From Epichloe hybrida (lineage: Eukaryota > Ascomycota > Sordariomycetes > Hypocreales > Clavicipitaceae), in contig JAFEKR010000024.1 of assembly GCA_019022495.1 (NCBI GenBank), positions 124,001 through 188,000 of the forward strand: 64,000 bases of DNA, in the 5' to 3' direction. Below, piece by piece: positions 36,530 to 46,438 of the stretch (position 1 is the stretch's first letter; each line of letters starts with the position of its first letter). The notes under the pieces are model-generated. The model worked only from the letters and a program-made list of their open reading frames with translations, did no database searches and had not been told where the DNA came from. Both the position numbers and the translations under genes were made by a program.

Positions 36530-38059
36530 TCACTGCAGATGCTCCACCCTGACATTATCAAAGACAGCATCCGTCTGAAACACCCTCACGCCATTCATGC
36601 CGCTCCCGAAGGTCCCATCCGACACATGGATCTGGGCGTTTGTCGAATCGCCCGCGTACACACTGATAACATTCCTCTTGGCCTGCACTCTTACAGTATA
36701 CTTGTTCCCGGGCCGAACATCGGCCTTCGCCACCGCTAGCTGCGTCCACGAACCACTCGATGCCCTGCCGAGCACGAGTTTCCCGCTGGTCCCTACGCCG
36801 GCGTAGTACCCGTCGTAGGCGTCCGCGCCGGTGCCCGGATTCGACGCTCGGAAGACGAGTCCTGCGTCGCCGCCGTTGGACGCCGGGATGGCAATGTCCG
36901 CGGAGAGATCGACGTCGCCAAAGTTGGTGTGGAGGAGGGCTTTCCCGCCCGCGGAGCTTCCCGCCTTGAGGGCGTTCGATCTCGGATCCCAAGTGCCGCC
37001 GTAGGATGTCCACCCAATCATGTTGCCGTCGTTGAAGTTGTCGTGGACGAGCATCCGGACGGGCTGGACGGTCCCGTCGCCGTTGAAGTGGAGGCGGTCG
37101 TACGCGAGGCGGCGGTCGTTGGCGTCGATTTTGTCGCCCAGCGGGTGGCGGTGATAGACAATGTAGTAGATGTCCGTGTTGGGCACGTGAATGACACCGT
37201 TGTGTCCCGAGCCCGTGGCCACGGCCGCGTCCTGCTGCAGGATTTTGGCGATGCGCTTGAAGGGTCCGGTCGGGGAGGAAGACATGGCGTAGGAGACGGC
37301 GTAGTCGGGGCCGCCCCAGCCGCCTTCGCTCCAGAAGAGGTAGTACGTGCCGTTGCGCTTGACCATCTGGATGCCCTCGACGTAGTTCTCCGGCGTAATC
37401 TCCTTGAAGACGGAGCCGCCGTCGCCGAAGTCGCCAAGGCTCGTCATGTCCTCGTTCAGTCTGGCGACGTTGGCGTGCCCGTGGCCCCCGTAGTAGATGT
37501 ACGCCTGGCCGTCGTCGTCGAGAAAGACATCCTGGTCGATGGGCTGCGCGCCGTTGTGGTATTTGCCAATCAGGGGCTTCCCAATGGCGTCTCTGTACGG
37601 GCCCTCGGGACGGTCTGCGATGCCGACGCCGATGCCGCCGAGCTCAGAGTCGGACTGGATGTCGTTGGCGCCAAAGTAGAGGTAGTATTTGCCGTTGCGG
37701 GAGATGGGGGCGGGTGCCCAGATGGCGCGGTTCGCCCAGCTGAAGTCGGAGGCGACGAGGATGTTGGGATGCTTGGTCCAGTGGATGAGATCGGGCGAGG
37801 AGAAGGCGTCCAGGTAGGTCTGCTTTTCGTAGGCGTAGGACGAGGTCGGGTAGACCCAGTATTCGTTGTTGTAGAACTCGTTGTCCGGGTCGGCGTAGAA
37901 GCCGTCGACAAAGGGGTTGCCGGCCTCGGATGTGGCAAAGTTGGGTGTGGACAGTGTGGAGGACAGTGTGGAAGACAGTGTGGAGGCGGTGGTGAGGATG
38001 GTGAGGATGGGCGAGAGCCCTCCTGCTGTCAGGAGGAAACACGGGGCGACTGCCTTCAT
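36530..38059 (-). CDS. Secreted glycoside hydrolase family 43 protein with C-terminal sugar-binding-like module
   Basis: A single exon encodes 509 residues. A hydrophobic N-terminus (residues 1-29) looks like a signal peptide, followed by a short TLSS repeat that suggests secretion. The five-bladed GH43 catalytic domain spans roughly 47-340. Its inverting-mechanism residues are all present: base Asp57 in FYADPDNEF, pKa-modulating Asp175 in QPIDQDVF, and acid Glu228 in YVEGIQM. From about 344 a concanavalin/LamG-like beta-sandwich follows (DNFNDGNMIGW to DNVRVEHLQ), a common GH43 partner. Family enzymes act on arabinan, arabinoxylan or galactan side chains; the exact substrate cannot be read from the sequence. 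It is the first gene beside the AT-rich block, its stop lying about 435 bp from the edge. Codon use is GC-rich and shows no RIP damage. Confidence 0.9.
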   Translation of the reverse strand: MKAVAPCFLLTAGGLSPILTILTTASTLSSTLSSTLSTPNFATSEAGNPFVDGFYADPDNEFYNNEYWVYPTSSYAYEKQTYLDAFSSPDLIHWTKHPNILVASDFSWANRAIWAPAPISRNGKYYLYFGANDIQSDSELGGIGVGIADRPEGPYRDAIGKPLIGKYHNGAQPIDQDVFLDDDGQAYIYYGGHGHANVARLNEDMTSLGDFGDGGSVFKEITPENYVEGIQMVKRNGTYYLFWSEGGWGGPDYAVSYAMSSSPTGPFKRIAKILQQDAAVATGSGHNGVIHVPNTDIYYIVYHRHPLGDKIDANDRRLAYDRLHFNGDGTVQPVRMLVHDNFNDGNMIGWTSYGGTWDPRSNALKAGSSAGGKALLHTNFGDVDLSADIAIPASNGGDAGLVFRASNPGTGADAYDGYYAGVGTSGKLVLGRASSGSWTQLAVAKADVRPGNKYTVRVQAKRNVISVYAGDSTNAQIHVSDGTFGSGMNGVRVFQTDAVFDNVRVEHLQ

Positions 38060-38429
38060 GGAGACTGCGGGGTTGATTTCAAATCAAGTCAGAGCAGTCA
38101 GAGCAGTCAGAGCATGGGTGCTTGGACTTGCTGAGGGAAAGTGAGTGTGTATTAGGGGATGGCGGACAGCAGACGGAGAAAGAAGCATCATCATCTTTAA
38201 ATCCAGCATCGCCGAGGTGAGTGTTCGGTCATCATCATCATGTGGGCACCCGACAATCCCAACAACCCGAATAGATGGGGGCCAAAAAGCCGCGCCGGTG
38301 ACGAGTGTAAAAACGTCAGCCTTGGTGGAGTCCTCGCGCGACAGTTACCATGCATGACACACATGACACACAATGAGGATTCATTGGGGAAACGACGCCT
38401 CTTGGTCCTGCCTCTCTCAGAGCTCGCCG
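38060..38429. other. Intergenic region, GH43 promoter side
   Basis: This 370-bp spacer holds the GH43 upstream region (minus strand) and the end of the DUF6604 gene. A short direct repeat of CAGAGCAGT-type units lies at 38091-38113. I see no gene. Confidence 0.5.
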
Positions 38430-41115
38430 TCATTTGTCGTCCTCGTCCCCGCCCTCGTCCTCGCCCTCGCCCTCGTCCTCGCCCTCGCCCTCGCCCTCAA
38501 ACACAAACTTCACAGGCAGTCCCAGCTTTCCCCCCAGATCCTCCCTGAGGATGATGCTGCCCGTACCAGCCACCAAGACCTCATGCAGCGCTTTGGCAGC
38601 CTCGTGCAGCGGCCGAAGATCCACGGTGCCATCGTCCAGCCCACTCGCCGCCATCAGAATCCAGCCCACAACAAACGGCAGTTCGCTCTCACGCTGCATG
38701 TACGCCGAAGTAAAGAGCTCGCGCAGAACGGCATCGCACGACTTATGCACAGCGCGGAGAACTTGCCAGCATTCACGATGCATGTGCATGTATGGAAACG
38801 AGAACTCCAGCGTCTCGGCGTGGAGGACGTAGACGAGCTGCTTGATCAAATGCTCGACAGTCATGCGGCAGCCTTCGTTTGTGGTGTTGCGCGAGCCTTG
38901 TCGCTTCTGTTGCCGTTGCCACTTCTTCTTTTCTCTGAGCTTTTCCGGGTCTTCGATCTGGCCCAGAATCAATGTGCCATCCTCATCAGAACCTTCTTGC
39001 TCGAATAAGCTCAGCTCAATGATGTGATTGACGTGTTCGGGAGTCAAGCCGAACTGGCCGTTTTGTTGAACATAACGCGGCTCGAACATGGACTGGACAG
39101 GCGAGGCATCATCCTTGAGGCCCCGGGGACCGGCCTTGGAGAAGAGCGAAGTGTTCTTGCGCCGTCGCGCGGACATGGCCGCCGCGGATGTGCCCATATG
39201 GAGACAGAACTTGAGGAAACAGTCGGTGAGCGTCTTGGGATTTTCGCTCCCGACGAAAAAGCTTTCGACGCCCAGGTTGGTGTAGACGACGTCCATGTCG
39301 AACCATCTTCGCCTCAGAAGCTCCTGGCGCTGAAGCGCATTGTACAAGTGCTCGCAGTACTGTATGGAACCCCAGGCATTGGCGAGGGCGGTCCCGACAC
39401 TGTGGTAACGCGCGCGGAAGTGATAGAGCATCAGGCCACTGATGACTGGCGACATGCGGAACAGACGATGAAACTTGATTTCGGGGATATTGGCGTTCAA
39501 GTTTCGAAGCAAGCGAGTATGTACAGCTCGTACCGGGTCGCTCTCGATCCAACGAATGTGACGCTGCAACTCTCGCAACGCTGCATCGTTTGAAGCCGGC
39601 CAAATCCTAATTTTTAGCTTGGCATGGAACTCGAAGTGCGCTTCGATATCCTTGTCCATGAAATTCATACTATTCCTCATGGTAATGAAGGGGCGCTCGA
39701 TGTTTGGACCCAGTTCATAAGTGATGTCGAGGAAGACTTGCGCAGCAAAGACGGCATAGAATGGCACTTGTTTAGTCGTGTCTAATTCTTCCATTCCACG
39801 GATGAATTCGTCCTTCGCGAGCCAGTTGTCGAAGCCTCTGACCACGATCATCAAATCGGTGAAAAGGGGCATGAGAAGTGCACGATCATCCAAAAACTTT
39901 TGGCGCCCGGTTTTTCGACTCGGGTCGCTGTTGGGGTCAAATTGTCCATACATGCCTTCCTTGTACAAGGGGATCCCCGTGGGCTGCAAGACGGCAGCGA
40001 AGCCCGCCAGCAATCGGTAGGCCCCCAGATAAGTGTCGCTTGCGACCTCGTACGTTTCATAGTTGGAGTTGTCGTTGCAGCTTTCTGTCCACGCGTGGGT
40101 CATGTCGTCTAAATTGTAGCCTTTCAGAAGACACTGCATCATATGAAACTTCTGGAGCATTGATCCAAGCCCACCATGAAGCTGCAATAAGGGAAGTACG
40201 TCCTCCATCATGTTTCTGACAAGGTCTATGGCAGTGTTTGTCGCAATTGCCGCGGCAGCCGGTCAACGAGGCCAGTTTTGTAGCCGGACCAGATCCACTG
40301 TATGCGGGATCTGACCCGGTTCATATCGTTGACGAGAGCCGTCAAGGCGAAGAATGCGTCTTCTATCGAAGTCATCGGCCCCGACTCGTACCTATTCTCA
40401 TCATTTTGCGTCTTGGTTGGTCGTTCAAAGTCGGGCGCACTCAGGAATTCGGCGGATGGTTCAAAAACGACAAGACCGGCGAAGCGATTACTCACTTCGC
40501 TGGTCTCGGATGAGGTCTCATGCGCATCATTGATGGGCATCAACGGCTTCAATAATTTACGAACTGTCTCTAGTACTATAGGCCAGATTCTAATCAGTGC
40601 CCAGGCGCCCTCATCTGCATTCAAACGCCGGACAGGCGGTAATCGAAGAGGTATTTGGTGGGTACATGGAGGTTCTTACCTCCCACGAAATAAGTATGCT
40701 TGGCAGCTGACAGGTCTGGAAGGTCTTGTCCATGCTCTTGGAGCTTGGAGCCAAAGCCAGAGCGAGCATTGATTACACGGTCGATGGTCTCGCCGAATTC
40801 GCGTGGAACGCTGGCTACTTTAGCGGCAATGTGCTCAGCCAGTGGCACAAAATCCTTGATGTCGATGATGTACGCAGGCTGCGTCGGTGTCGCTGGTGAG
40901 GCTGCCGAAGAGGCTGCGGTCTCCCTTTTGGCCTTCTGCCTCGCCTTGCCTTTGAGTCGTCCACCAGATGAAGGTTTGCCGGCTTTGGAGGAGACGGGAG
41001 AGAGCAGGTCGGCGGGGAAGCCAACAGCCTTGGCAGTTGAGGCAAGCCAGGCTGCGATGGAGTTGGTATCCTCCTTGTATTGCTGATAGGTGCTTACTAG
41101 CCCCGAGGGCAACAT
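38430..41115 (-). CDS. DUF6604-domain protein, apparently frameshifted by one base
   Basis: The start MLPSGLVSTYQQYKEDTNS is the typical opening of fungal DUF6604 proteins, whose function is unknown. Exon 1 is 41115-40680. A 65-bp intron (40679-40615, GTAAGA..CAG) joins it in phase to exon 2 from 40614. Near 40262 the frame breaks inside the conserved motif GYKTGLVD, followed after a one-base shift by PAAAAIATNTAIDLVRN. No intron of normal size fits, because protein similarity continues across the site. One missing C would restore about 873 residues. The middle and C-terminal two-thirds continue to 38430. The C-terminus is a Glu/Gly/Asp repeat encoded by a CTCGCC/CTCGTC tract (38440-38496). 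Either an assembly deletion or a recent loss of function explains it. Confidence 0.75.
38436..38500. repeat. Hexamer/dodecamer repeat coding an acidic tail
   Basis: Imperfect CCCTCGTCCTCG-type repeats on the + strand encode, on the minus strand, the run EGEGEGEDEGEGEDEGG at the C-terminus of the DUF6604 protein. Such tracts vary in length between strains. Confidence 0.8.
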
Positions 41116-43416
41116 GTTGAGATTGGATTCGAGTCGACAGAAGTAGTGGGAGAGACGACCTGGTTCTTTGGGAGTTTGTAAACTGGTGAAGGATCAGCTT
41201 CAACTTTCGGTGTCGAAGTGCAGCCCTCCAATGATGTATTTAAACCCCTATATATGTATTAAAGATATATTAATTATCTTCTTTTATATAAATAATCCTC
41301 CAATGATGGAGTGAAATTGCCTCGTGAGTCGTGGGGCACGGCCCCAGGGGCACGGCAGGGCCGTGTCAACTGTGGAGCAATTTGGTGGCAAAGGGCGGTG
41401 GAAAGAGAAGATGATGTAGAATTGCTATCTAGGAATTCCAGAATCTTGCAAGAAAAAGGAAGCTTATGATAAGCTTCAAATCTATCAATCCGATGAATCT
41501 AGGTCTTCAAACGAAGCCTACGATGAAGCGCAATAGCAAACGCGATGCGGGAAGCTGCATCGTCAAACGAAGAGAGGATGACAAGAGTGATGCCTGATAT
41601 CTAAGGCTACGATGTGAGGCTGTGAGTATCCTCAACATCAACCACTAGCCGTGCCTTTTTCGGATGACGTTCGGATGGCATTCGGATGGCATTCCGGTTT
41701 CAGCAGCAGGTTTCTAGCCTAAATTCTACAAGACTCTGCTGATCCGCCAAAAGGAGTCGAGATGGGGTTGAAGGATGCTGCCTTTTGGGTCTGAGCGGTT
41801 GAGCGCTCTGACTATCGTGTGACAAGGAATGTGACACCTAGGCTTAGGCTCTTGAATGACGTGGTCGAGTTTGTGTATTATCAGCCCGCTAATCAACATC
41901 GATACCGAAAGCTTTGAATTAAGTCTAGTGGTAAGAAGAGCCAGTAAGAAGGGGCAACTATAGACTAACTACAAACTTAGTTCTTCCGGTGGCTTATAGA
42001 TAAGTATAGGCGTAGTTGCAAAGACAACGAGAAGCCCCTCTGTGGAATGGTGTAAAGCTAATAAGGAGGGGAAAGAATATGAATATCTTAGTAGTGCGCG
42101 ATATAGCTTCTCCTTGGCTATGATCGAGGTCTGTCTAGTGTCTGTGTATGAAGATCAGCAGTGTGGCCCCGTGGTAAAGCTTGTACGTAGAGCAGGATAT
42201 AGACAGGCTACTTGGCGGAGGAAACAGAGAAGTCAGGAGGAGGGCTGACACAAAAGGACTCTCTGTATGGGAAGGGAAGAAGACGAGTTTGAGAGTGCTG
42301 GCTCTATATAAATGGTCGTCAGCGACTACGTGGTTTTTCAAGAACGGCCAAGTCACGCTGGAAATTAGGACGACGAGTATCTGCGGCCGCAATTAAGGTC
42401 TCAAGCTTTAGGGGGCTTTGAGGATGCCCTGGTTTGCGTTCATAAATTAACATTAGGTGTCGCCAGAGATAGCCAGCGACGACTTCTCGCCGAGGATTAA
42501 CGAAACTCCGTCTCAACGACAGGCCAACCAACAGCTAATCTACTCCCTCTCCATCTAATTTCGGCTCGTATACCTTCTTCTGCTCATGCAACTCGCCATG
42601 AGATCAAGGGGTCAAAGTTCCAGAACCGTGGTTCATAGAATGCAGGAAGAAACCATGTATCTTTGAGCGAGCTCGAGGTCATGGGGATAAAAGCTGCGTC
42701 TTAGCTTACTATAATGTGTCTAAGTAAGTCGGTGACACTCGCTCTCCTATCTGATTCGTGTTCCTTGAACCCTCCCGTCTGCTCAAGTTCCAGCAGTTGC
42801 AACCAAAAACAGGCTGGACTCTGTAGTGTGGTACAACAGACGGCACAGCAACTTTCAGAGGGAGACAAAGGATGTGAGCTATCAAGTTTCATTTTTTCTC
42901 TTTCTGCTTCTCTGAAGCTGACAGTGCCGTTGAGCCCCCGATAAGCGATGCCACTTTCAATAATGAAGCCATCTTAACGACAGGTTAACGGCGCTCGCAG
43001 GAAGCCTCGAACTACTGACCCTCAAGAGGTCAGCCAAGATGACAAGATGCTCTATTTAGTTTCACGATTCCCTGGCATGTCCGCAAGGGTAAATGGCGCC
43101 GCAGATTATCGACGCGTGCTTTGGATAGGATACAAAGACCGTACCCAATCTAATAGATGCGGGTGTTATCATTAACCATGCCTTGAAGAACATCAAACGT
43201 GACAAGTCGGCCACGCGAGCAGAAAATGTCAAACTGTGCCTGAGGCAAAAGACCGGGACCGTGAGCCATGCATGAGCCATGACCCGTCTGTGGTGCGAGG
43301 TAAATCTGTGTCGTCCTCCCGCGCACATGCTCTGTTTTCTTTTGCACAAGTCAACGCACGTCGCCAGAGCTTCCAAGCGCCAGTCTACCGAATCGGAATC
43401 TTTTGTTCTACCCATC
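41116..43416. other. 2.3-kb intergenic region without a supported gene
   Basis: Only short, uncorrelated frames are present, none with recognisable protein similarity. An AT-rich patch at 41237-41296 is bounded by two copies of CCTCCAATGATG (41225-41236 and 41297-41308). A GC-rich imperfect palindrome (CACGGCCC..GGGCCGTG) lies at about 41337-41367. I found no tRNA-like fold. Confidence 0.5.
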
Positions 43417-43866
43417 ATGGTCAAGGTCACGCAACAGTGGCACCGATTGCTCGGCCTTGAAGTGCAGTCGTCTTCTTCGTGGTACAAGACGCGATTGAGG
43501 GAGGAGTTGGCCGAACGACGCGTGGCTCGCACCTTCCTCCACCGCTTGAGCGAGACGGCGGACGTTTTCTATACTCTCGGCAGGGCACAATGCGATGGCC
43601 ATCCGTTGCGACGAGTCCCGCCCTTTCACCTTTTCAAGCATCCGCCAATTTACGCCTACATGATACTCAAGTTCACGTCGAGATGGGCCTTCTTCCGAAC
43701 TGCTGCTTTCCTGTCTGGCTCAACCGCGTATCGACACATCAATGAGGTGGTGAACCCTGCACGGGACTTCAAGATTCGCGAGGTCGCCTCACGACATCCT
43801 GTTGAACTCAACAAGTTCGAGCCGGCGTGTCACAGATTGCGACACTTCTGGCCGCTTCTCCCGTGA
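43417..43866 (+). CDS. Small conserved fungal hypothetical protein (149 aa)
   Basis: A single exon. I chose ATG 43417 because it has A at -3 and G at +4, and because residues before it (the frame is open from 43279) look non-conserved. The protein is basic and hydrophilic, begins MVKVTQQWHRLLG, and has a central stretch KFTSRWAFFRTAAF. It ends with a helical pattern (INEVVNPARDFKIREVASRH, then FEPACHRLRHFWPLLP) resembling small fungal proteins of unknown function. No signal peptide, membrane segment or catalytic motif is evident. It lies about 530 bp upstream of the fusion gene on the same strand. The call as a real gene rests on coding-like composition and the patterned C-terminus. Confidence 0.6.
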   Translation: MVKVTQQWHRLLGLEVQSSSSWYKTRLREELAERRVARTFLHRLSETADVFYTLGRAQCDGHPLRRVPPFHLFKHPPIYAYMILKFTSRWAFFRTAAFLSGSTAYRHINEVVNPARDFKIREVASRHPVELNKFEPACHRLRHFWPLLP

Positions 43867-44401
43867 AAGGGTCTGCCGGCGAAACACTTATCTTTGCAGC
43901 AGGGAATGCACGTGCAGTGGCTGTCTCGGTCAAAGCAAACCGGTGTGCTGTAACGACAGAAAAAGATGCGAAGAGCCGAGCAGAGGCACCGTGACCAGAT
44001 ATTTTGAAGTGAAAGGAGAACCTAGATGGTTCATTACGGCAGCGAAGAAGGTACAAGAAAAAAGCTCTCGGTCGTACTGTTTAACAAGCTGTAGAGCCAG
44101 CATAAAGATGCATGGAGCCGAGAAAAGGGAGCGTGACCAGAGAGTAGAACCCGGAAGGCGACTTGATACTGCATCCGGTAGAACTGTTCAGAATCATGGG
44201 TGGAGAGGGAGATTCATTGTTTGCGGCTGCTATCAACAAGTATTTAATCCGCAGTCTATTTCCACCTTGGAACTCCCCTAATGGCTTCACTGCACTGACA
44301 TACTTTCCTCTTCGACATCCATACCTCCGCCATCCGTGAATGGATGATCTCCGATTCCGAAGCGGTGAAAGACAGCGTTCCCTGTTACTATACCAACAGA
44401 C
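43867..44401. other. Intergenic region upstream of the fusion gene
   Basis: It contains open frames on both strands but none with protein-like character. It probably holds the 3' UTR of the small gene and the promoter/5' UTR of the next. Confidence 0.45.
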
Positions 44402-46438
44402 ATGGGGGACTTCAAACTTTGTCCTGATTCCATTCTGTCGCCTGAGATGATCGCGCAGGCAAGCAAGAGGCCCTTTGTGATCGGGCTTTATGGATTGCCG
44501 GGCTCAGGGAAATCGTTCCTACTAAGCGAGTTGAAGAAGCAGTTGAGTCACAGTCAATTTGATTTTTACGAGGGTTCAGACATGATTTCCACAATTGTTC
44601 CTGGAGGTCTGGGTGCTTTTCAAAGACTTGAAAAGGAGCAGAAGCAGCACTGGCGAGAGCAGGCGATCGATCGAATCGCCGAAACTTGTCGTCAATCCAA
44701 GAAATCGGCTATTGTCACTGGTCATTTCATGTTTTGGTCTCACGAGGAGAAAATCCGTGTGTACACGCCCAACGATATGAGCACTTATACCCATATACTA
44801 TACCTGGATACCTCGGTTGCACGGATAGCTGAGCAGAGGCAAATGGACGCAAAAAGGCGCCGTCCGGACCTTTCTGCCGCGCACTTGGAGACGTGGCAGC
44901 AGACGGAGATCTCGGAGCTAATGAGTCTCTGTCAAGGACACGGTATCCTGTTCTCGCGGCTGCCGGAGCCGCCGACAAACCACCTTCTCGCTGCCATAAA
45001 ATACATTCGGTTTTCAAGTCAAGCCGCCACGATATCGAACGTGTCCAAAGTAGATGCTAAAATCAGTGGTTTTCTCACAAAAAGCGATCTCAGAACGGCT
45101 TTTGTAGTGGATGCAGACAAGACTCTATCAACAGATGACACGAGTGTCACTTTCTGGGAGGCTATGGGCACGGGTTGTCCTCTAAACGGCTTATTCGGCA
45201 GTCCGCTTCGTTACTCGGAAACTGCTCTACTCCAAGCTACTCTCTTGTACGAGGAAGTAGCAAACGAAGAAGATTTCGAACGTATCTGTACAATCGCGGC
45301 ATCAAAGACAAAGATTCACCCCGAATTCGTATCCCTCTTCCGCTTTATCCAAGCTCATGAGCATTTATCTGCTTTAGTTGTGACTTGCGGAATTCGCCGT
45401 ATCTGGGAGAAGATCCTAGAAACAGAGGGCTTCTCTCAAAAGATCCAAGTTATCGGCGGAGCAAGAATCTCGGATGATATTGTTGTCACGCCCGACGTAA
45501 AGGCTCGGATCGTGACAAAGCTGCGGCAAGAGGGTCAGCTGCATATCGTGGCAATTGGCGATAGCCCTCTCGACTTGCCAATGTTGGAGGCAGCGGACCA
45601 AGCAATCGTGGTCACAGGCCCGGAACAAAATCGAAGCCGCAGTATGGACCGTTATCTCATGGAAGCCATCACGACTCGGGGCCTCACGGCGCGACAATGC
45701 TTGCTGCCCGGAACCGTTTCTCCACGACTAAGCGATAGCGCACTTCCTCGAATGTCCCTCATCGGTGTAAGCTTCCTCAACTCGTTGCATTGTGGTCGAA
45801 ATGCTAGTTCGTACCCAAGGATATGGCAGGCCACAGACAAGAGTGCGGCAAAGCTGCTCATGTCCCCAATGCGCGATGCGGCGAATGCAGGGCCAACTTT
45901 GAGGAAAGCTCACGGCAATGTCGGGCTCTACCTGGCCTGGGAGTTCCTGACAGAGATAGTCGGGATTGAAGAATATCCTACACAGCACGTACAGGGGCAT
46001 CAAGTCAGCGGATACCGTCTTCAGCATGAAAGTAAAACCACGATTGTTGCGCTGATGCGAGGCGGCGAGCCCATGGCTTTGGGATTGAGCGAGGCATTAC
46101 CACTTGCCATGTTCGTCCACGCCAGTTGCCCGGATGATATCAAGAGAGAGCATGTTGACAATCAGAGGACCGTGATATTCGTCGATTCCGTGATAAACAG
46201 TGGCAAGACGCTTATACCTTTCATCAATCAAGTACGAAGCATGGACAAAGACATCTGCGTCGTTGTCACCGCCGGAGTGGTTCAGGATGACGCACTGTCC
46301 GAAGGGCGCGAGCTTTCAAAGGTGGTAAAACAACACCGCGTCAGCATCGGAGCGCTTCGCCTCTCGAAGAACAAATTTGTTGGATCCAAGGGCACTGATA
46401 CTGGTCATCGGCTTTTCAACACCACACACATGGCATAG
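44402..46438 (+). CDS. Triple-domain protein: P-loop kinase-like, HAD phosphatase-like, uracil phosphoribosyltransferase-like
   Basis: An intronless frame of 678 residues with three enzymatic modules. Residues 24-200 form a P-loop kinase-like domain: Walker A GLPGSGKS at 31-38, with an LDTS strand near 135. Residues 230-410 form a HAD-superfamily domain: nucleophile motif DADKT at 237-241 and the acidic motif GDSPLD at 386-391. Residues about 450-660 form a phosphoribosyltransferase domain of the uracil type: MRGGEPMALG near 552-561 and the PRPP loop VDSVINSGKT at 594-603. The PRPP loop is recognisable but not the canonical D(D/E)-x-x-T-G form, so substrate and activity are open. Nucleotide or nucleoside salvage, or repair of a phosphorylated metabolite, is an inference. 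No targeting signal is seen, so the protein is probably cytosolic. Similar fusions occur in other ascomycetes without a well-established function. Confidence 0.85.
   Translation: MGDFKLCPDSILSPEMIAQASKRPFVIGLYGLPGSGKSFLLSELKKQLSHSQFDFYEGSDMISTIVPGGLGAFQRLEKEQKQHWREQAIDRIAETCRQSKKSAIVTGHFMFWSHEEKIRVYTPNDMSTYTHILYLDTSVARIAEQRQMDAKRRRPDLSAAHLETWQQTEISELMSLCQGHGILFSRLPEPPTNHLLAAIKYIRFSSQAATISNVSKVDAKISGFLTKSDLRTAFVVDADKTLSTDDTSVTFWEAMGTGCPLNGLFGSPLRYSETALLQATLLYEEVANEEDFERICTIAASKTKIHPEFVSLFRFIQAHEHLSALVVTCGIRRIWEKILETEGFSQKIQVIGGARISDDIVVTPDVKARIVTKLRQEGQLHIVAIGDSPLDLPMLEAADQAIVVTGPEQNRSRSMDRYLMEAITTRGLTARQCLLPGTVSPRLSDSALPRMSLIGVSFLNSLHCGRNASSYPRIWQATDKSAAKLLMSPMRDAANAGPTLRKAHGNVGLYLAWEFLTEIVGIEEYPTQHVQGHQVSGYRLQHESKTTIVALMRGGEPMALGLSEALPLAMFVHASCPDDIKREHVDNQRTVIFVDSVINSGKTLIPFINQVRSMDKDICVVVTAGVVQDDALSEGRELSKVVKQHRVSIGALRLSKNKFVGSKGTDTGHRLFNTTHMA

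Noticed and set aside
36558..38042. Several other open frames (minus strand, other phases) across the GH43 gene
   Set aside because: Arg/Pro/Thr-rich shadows of the GH43 frame with no protein pattern.
36929..38134. A 401-codon + strand open frame overlapping the GH43 gene
   Set aside because: It is antisense to a gene with complete catalytic motifs, and its Val/Gly/Asp-rich translation is the typical mirror of GC-rich coding DNA.
43802..44281. A 159-codon + frame between the small hypothetical gene and the fusion gene
   Set aside because: It overlaps the end of the better-supported gene at 43417-43866, has no protein pattern and lies in a probable UTR.
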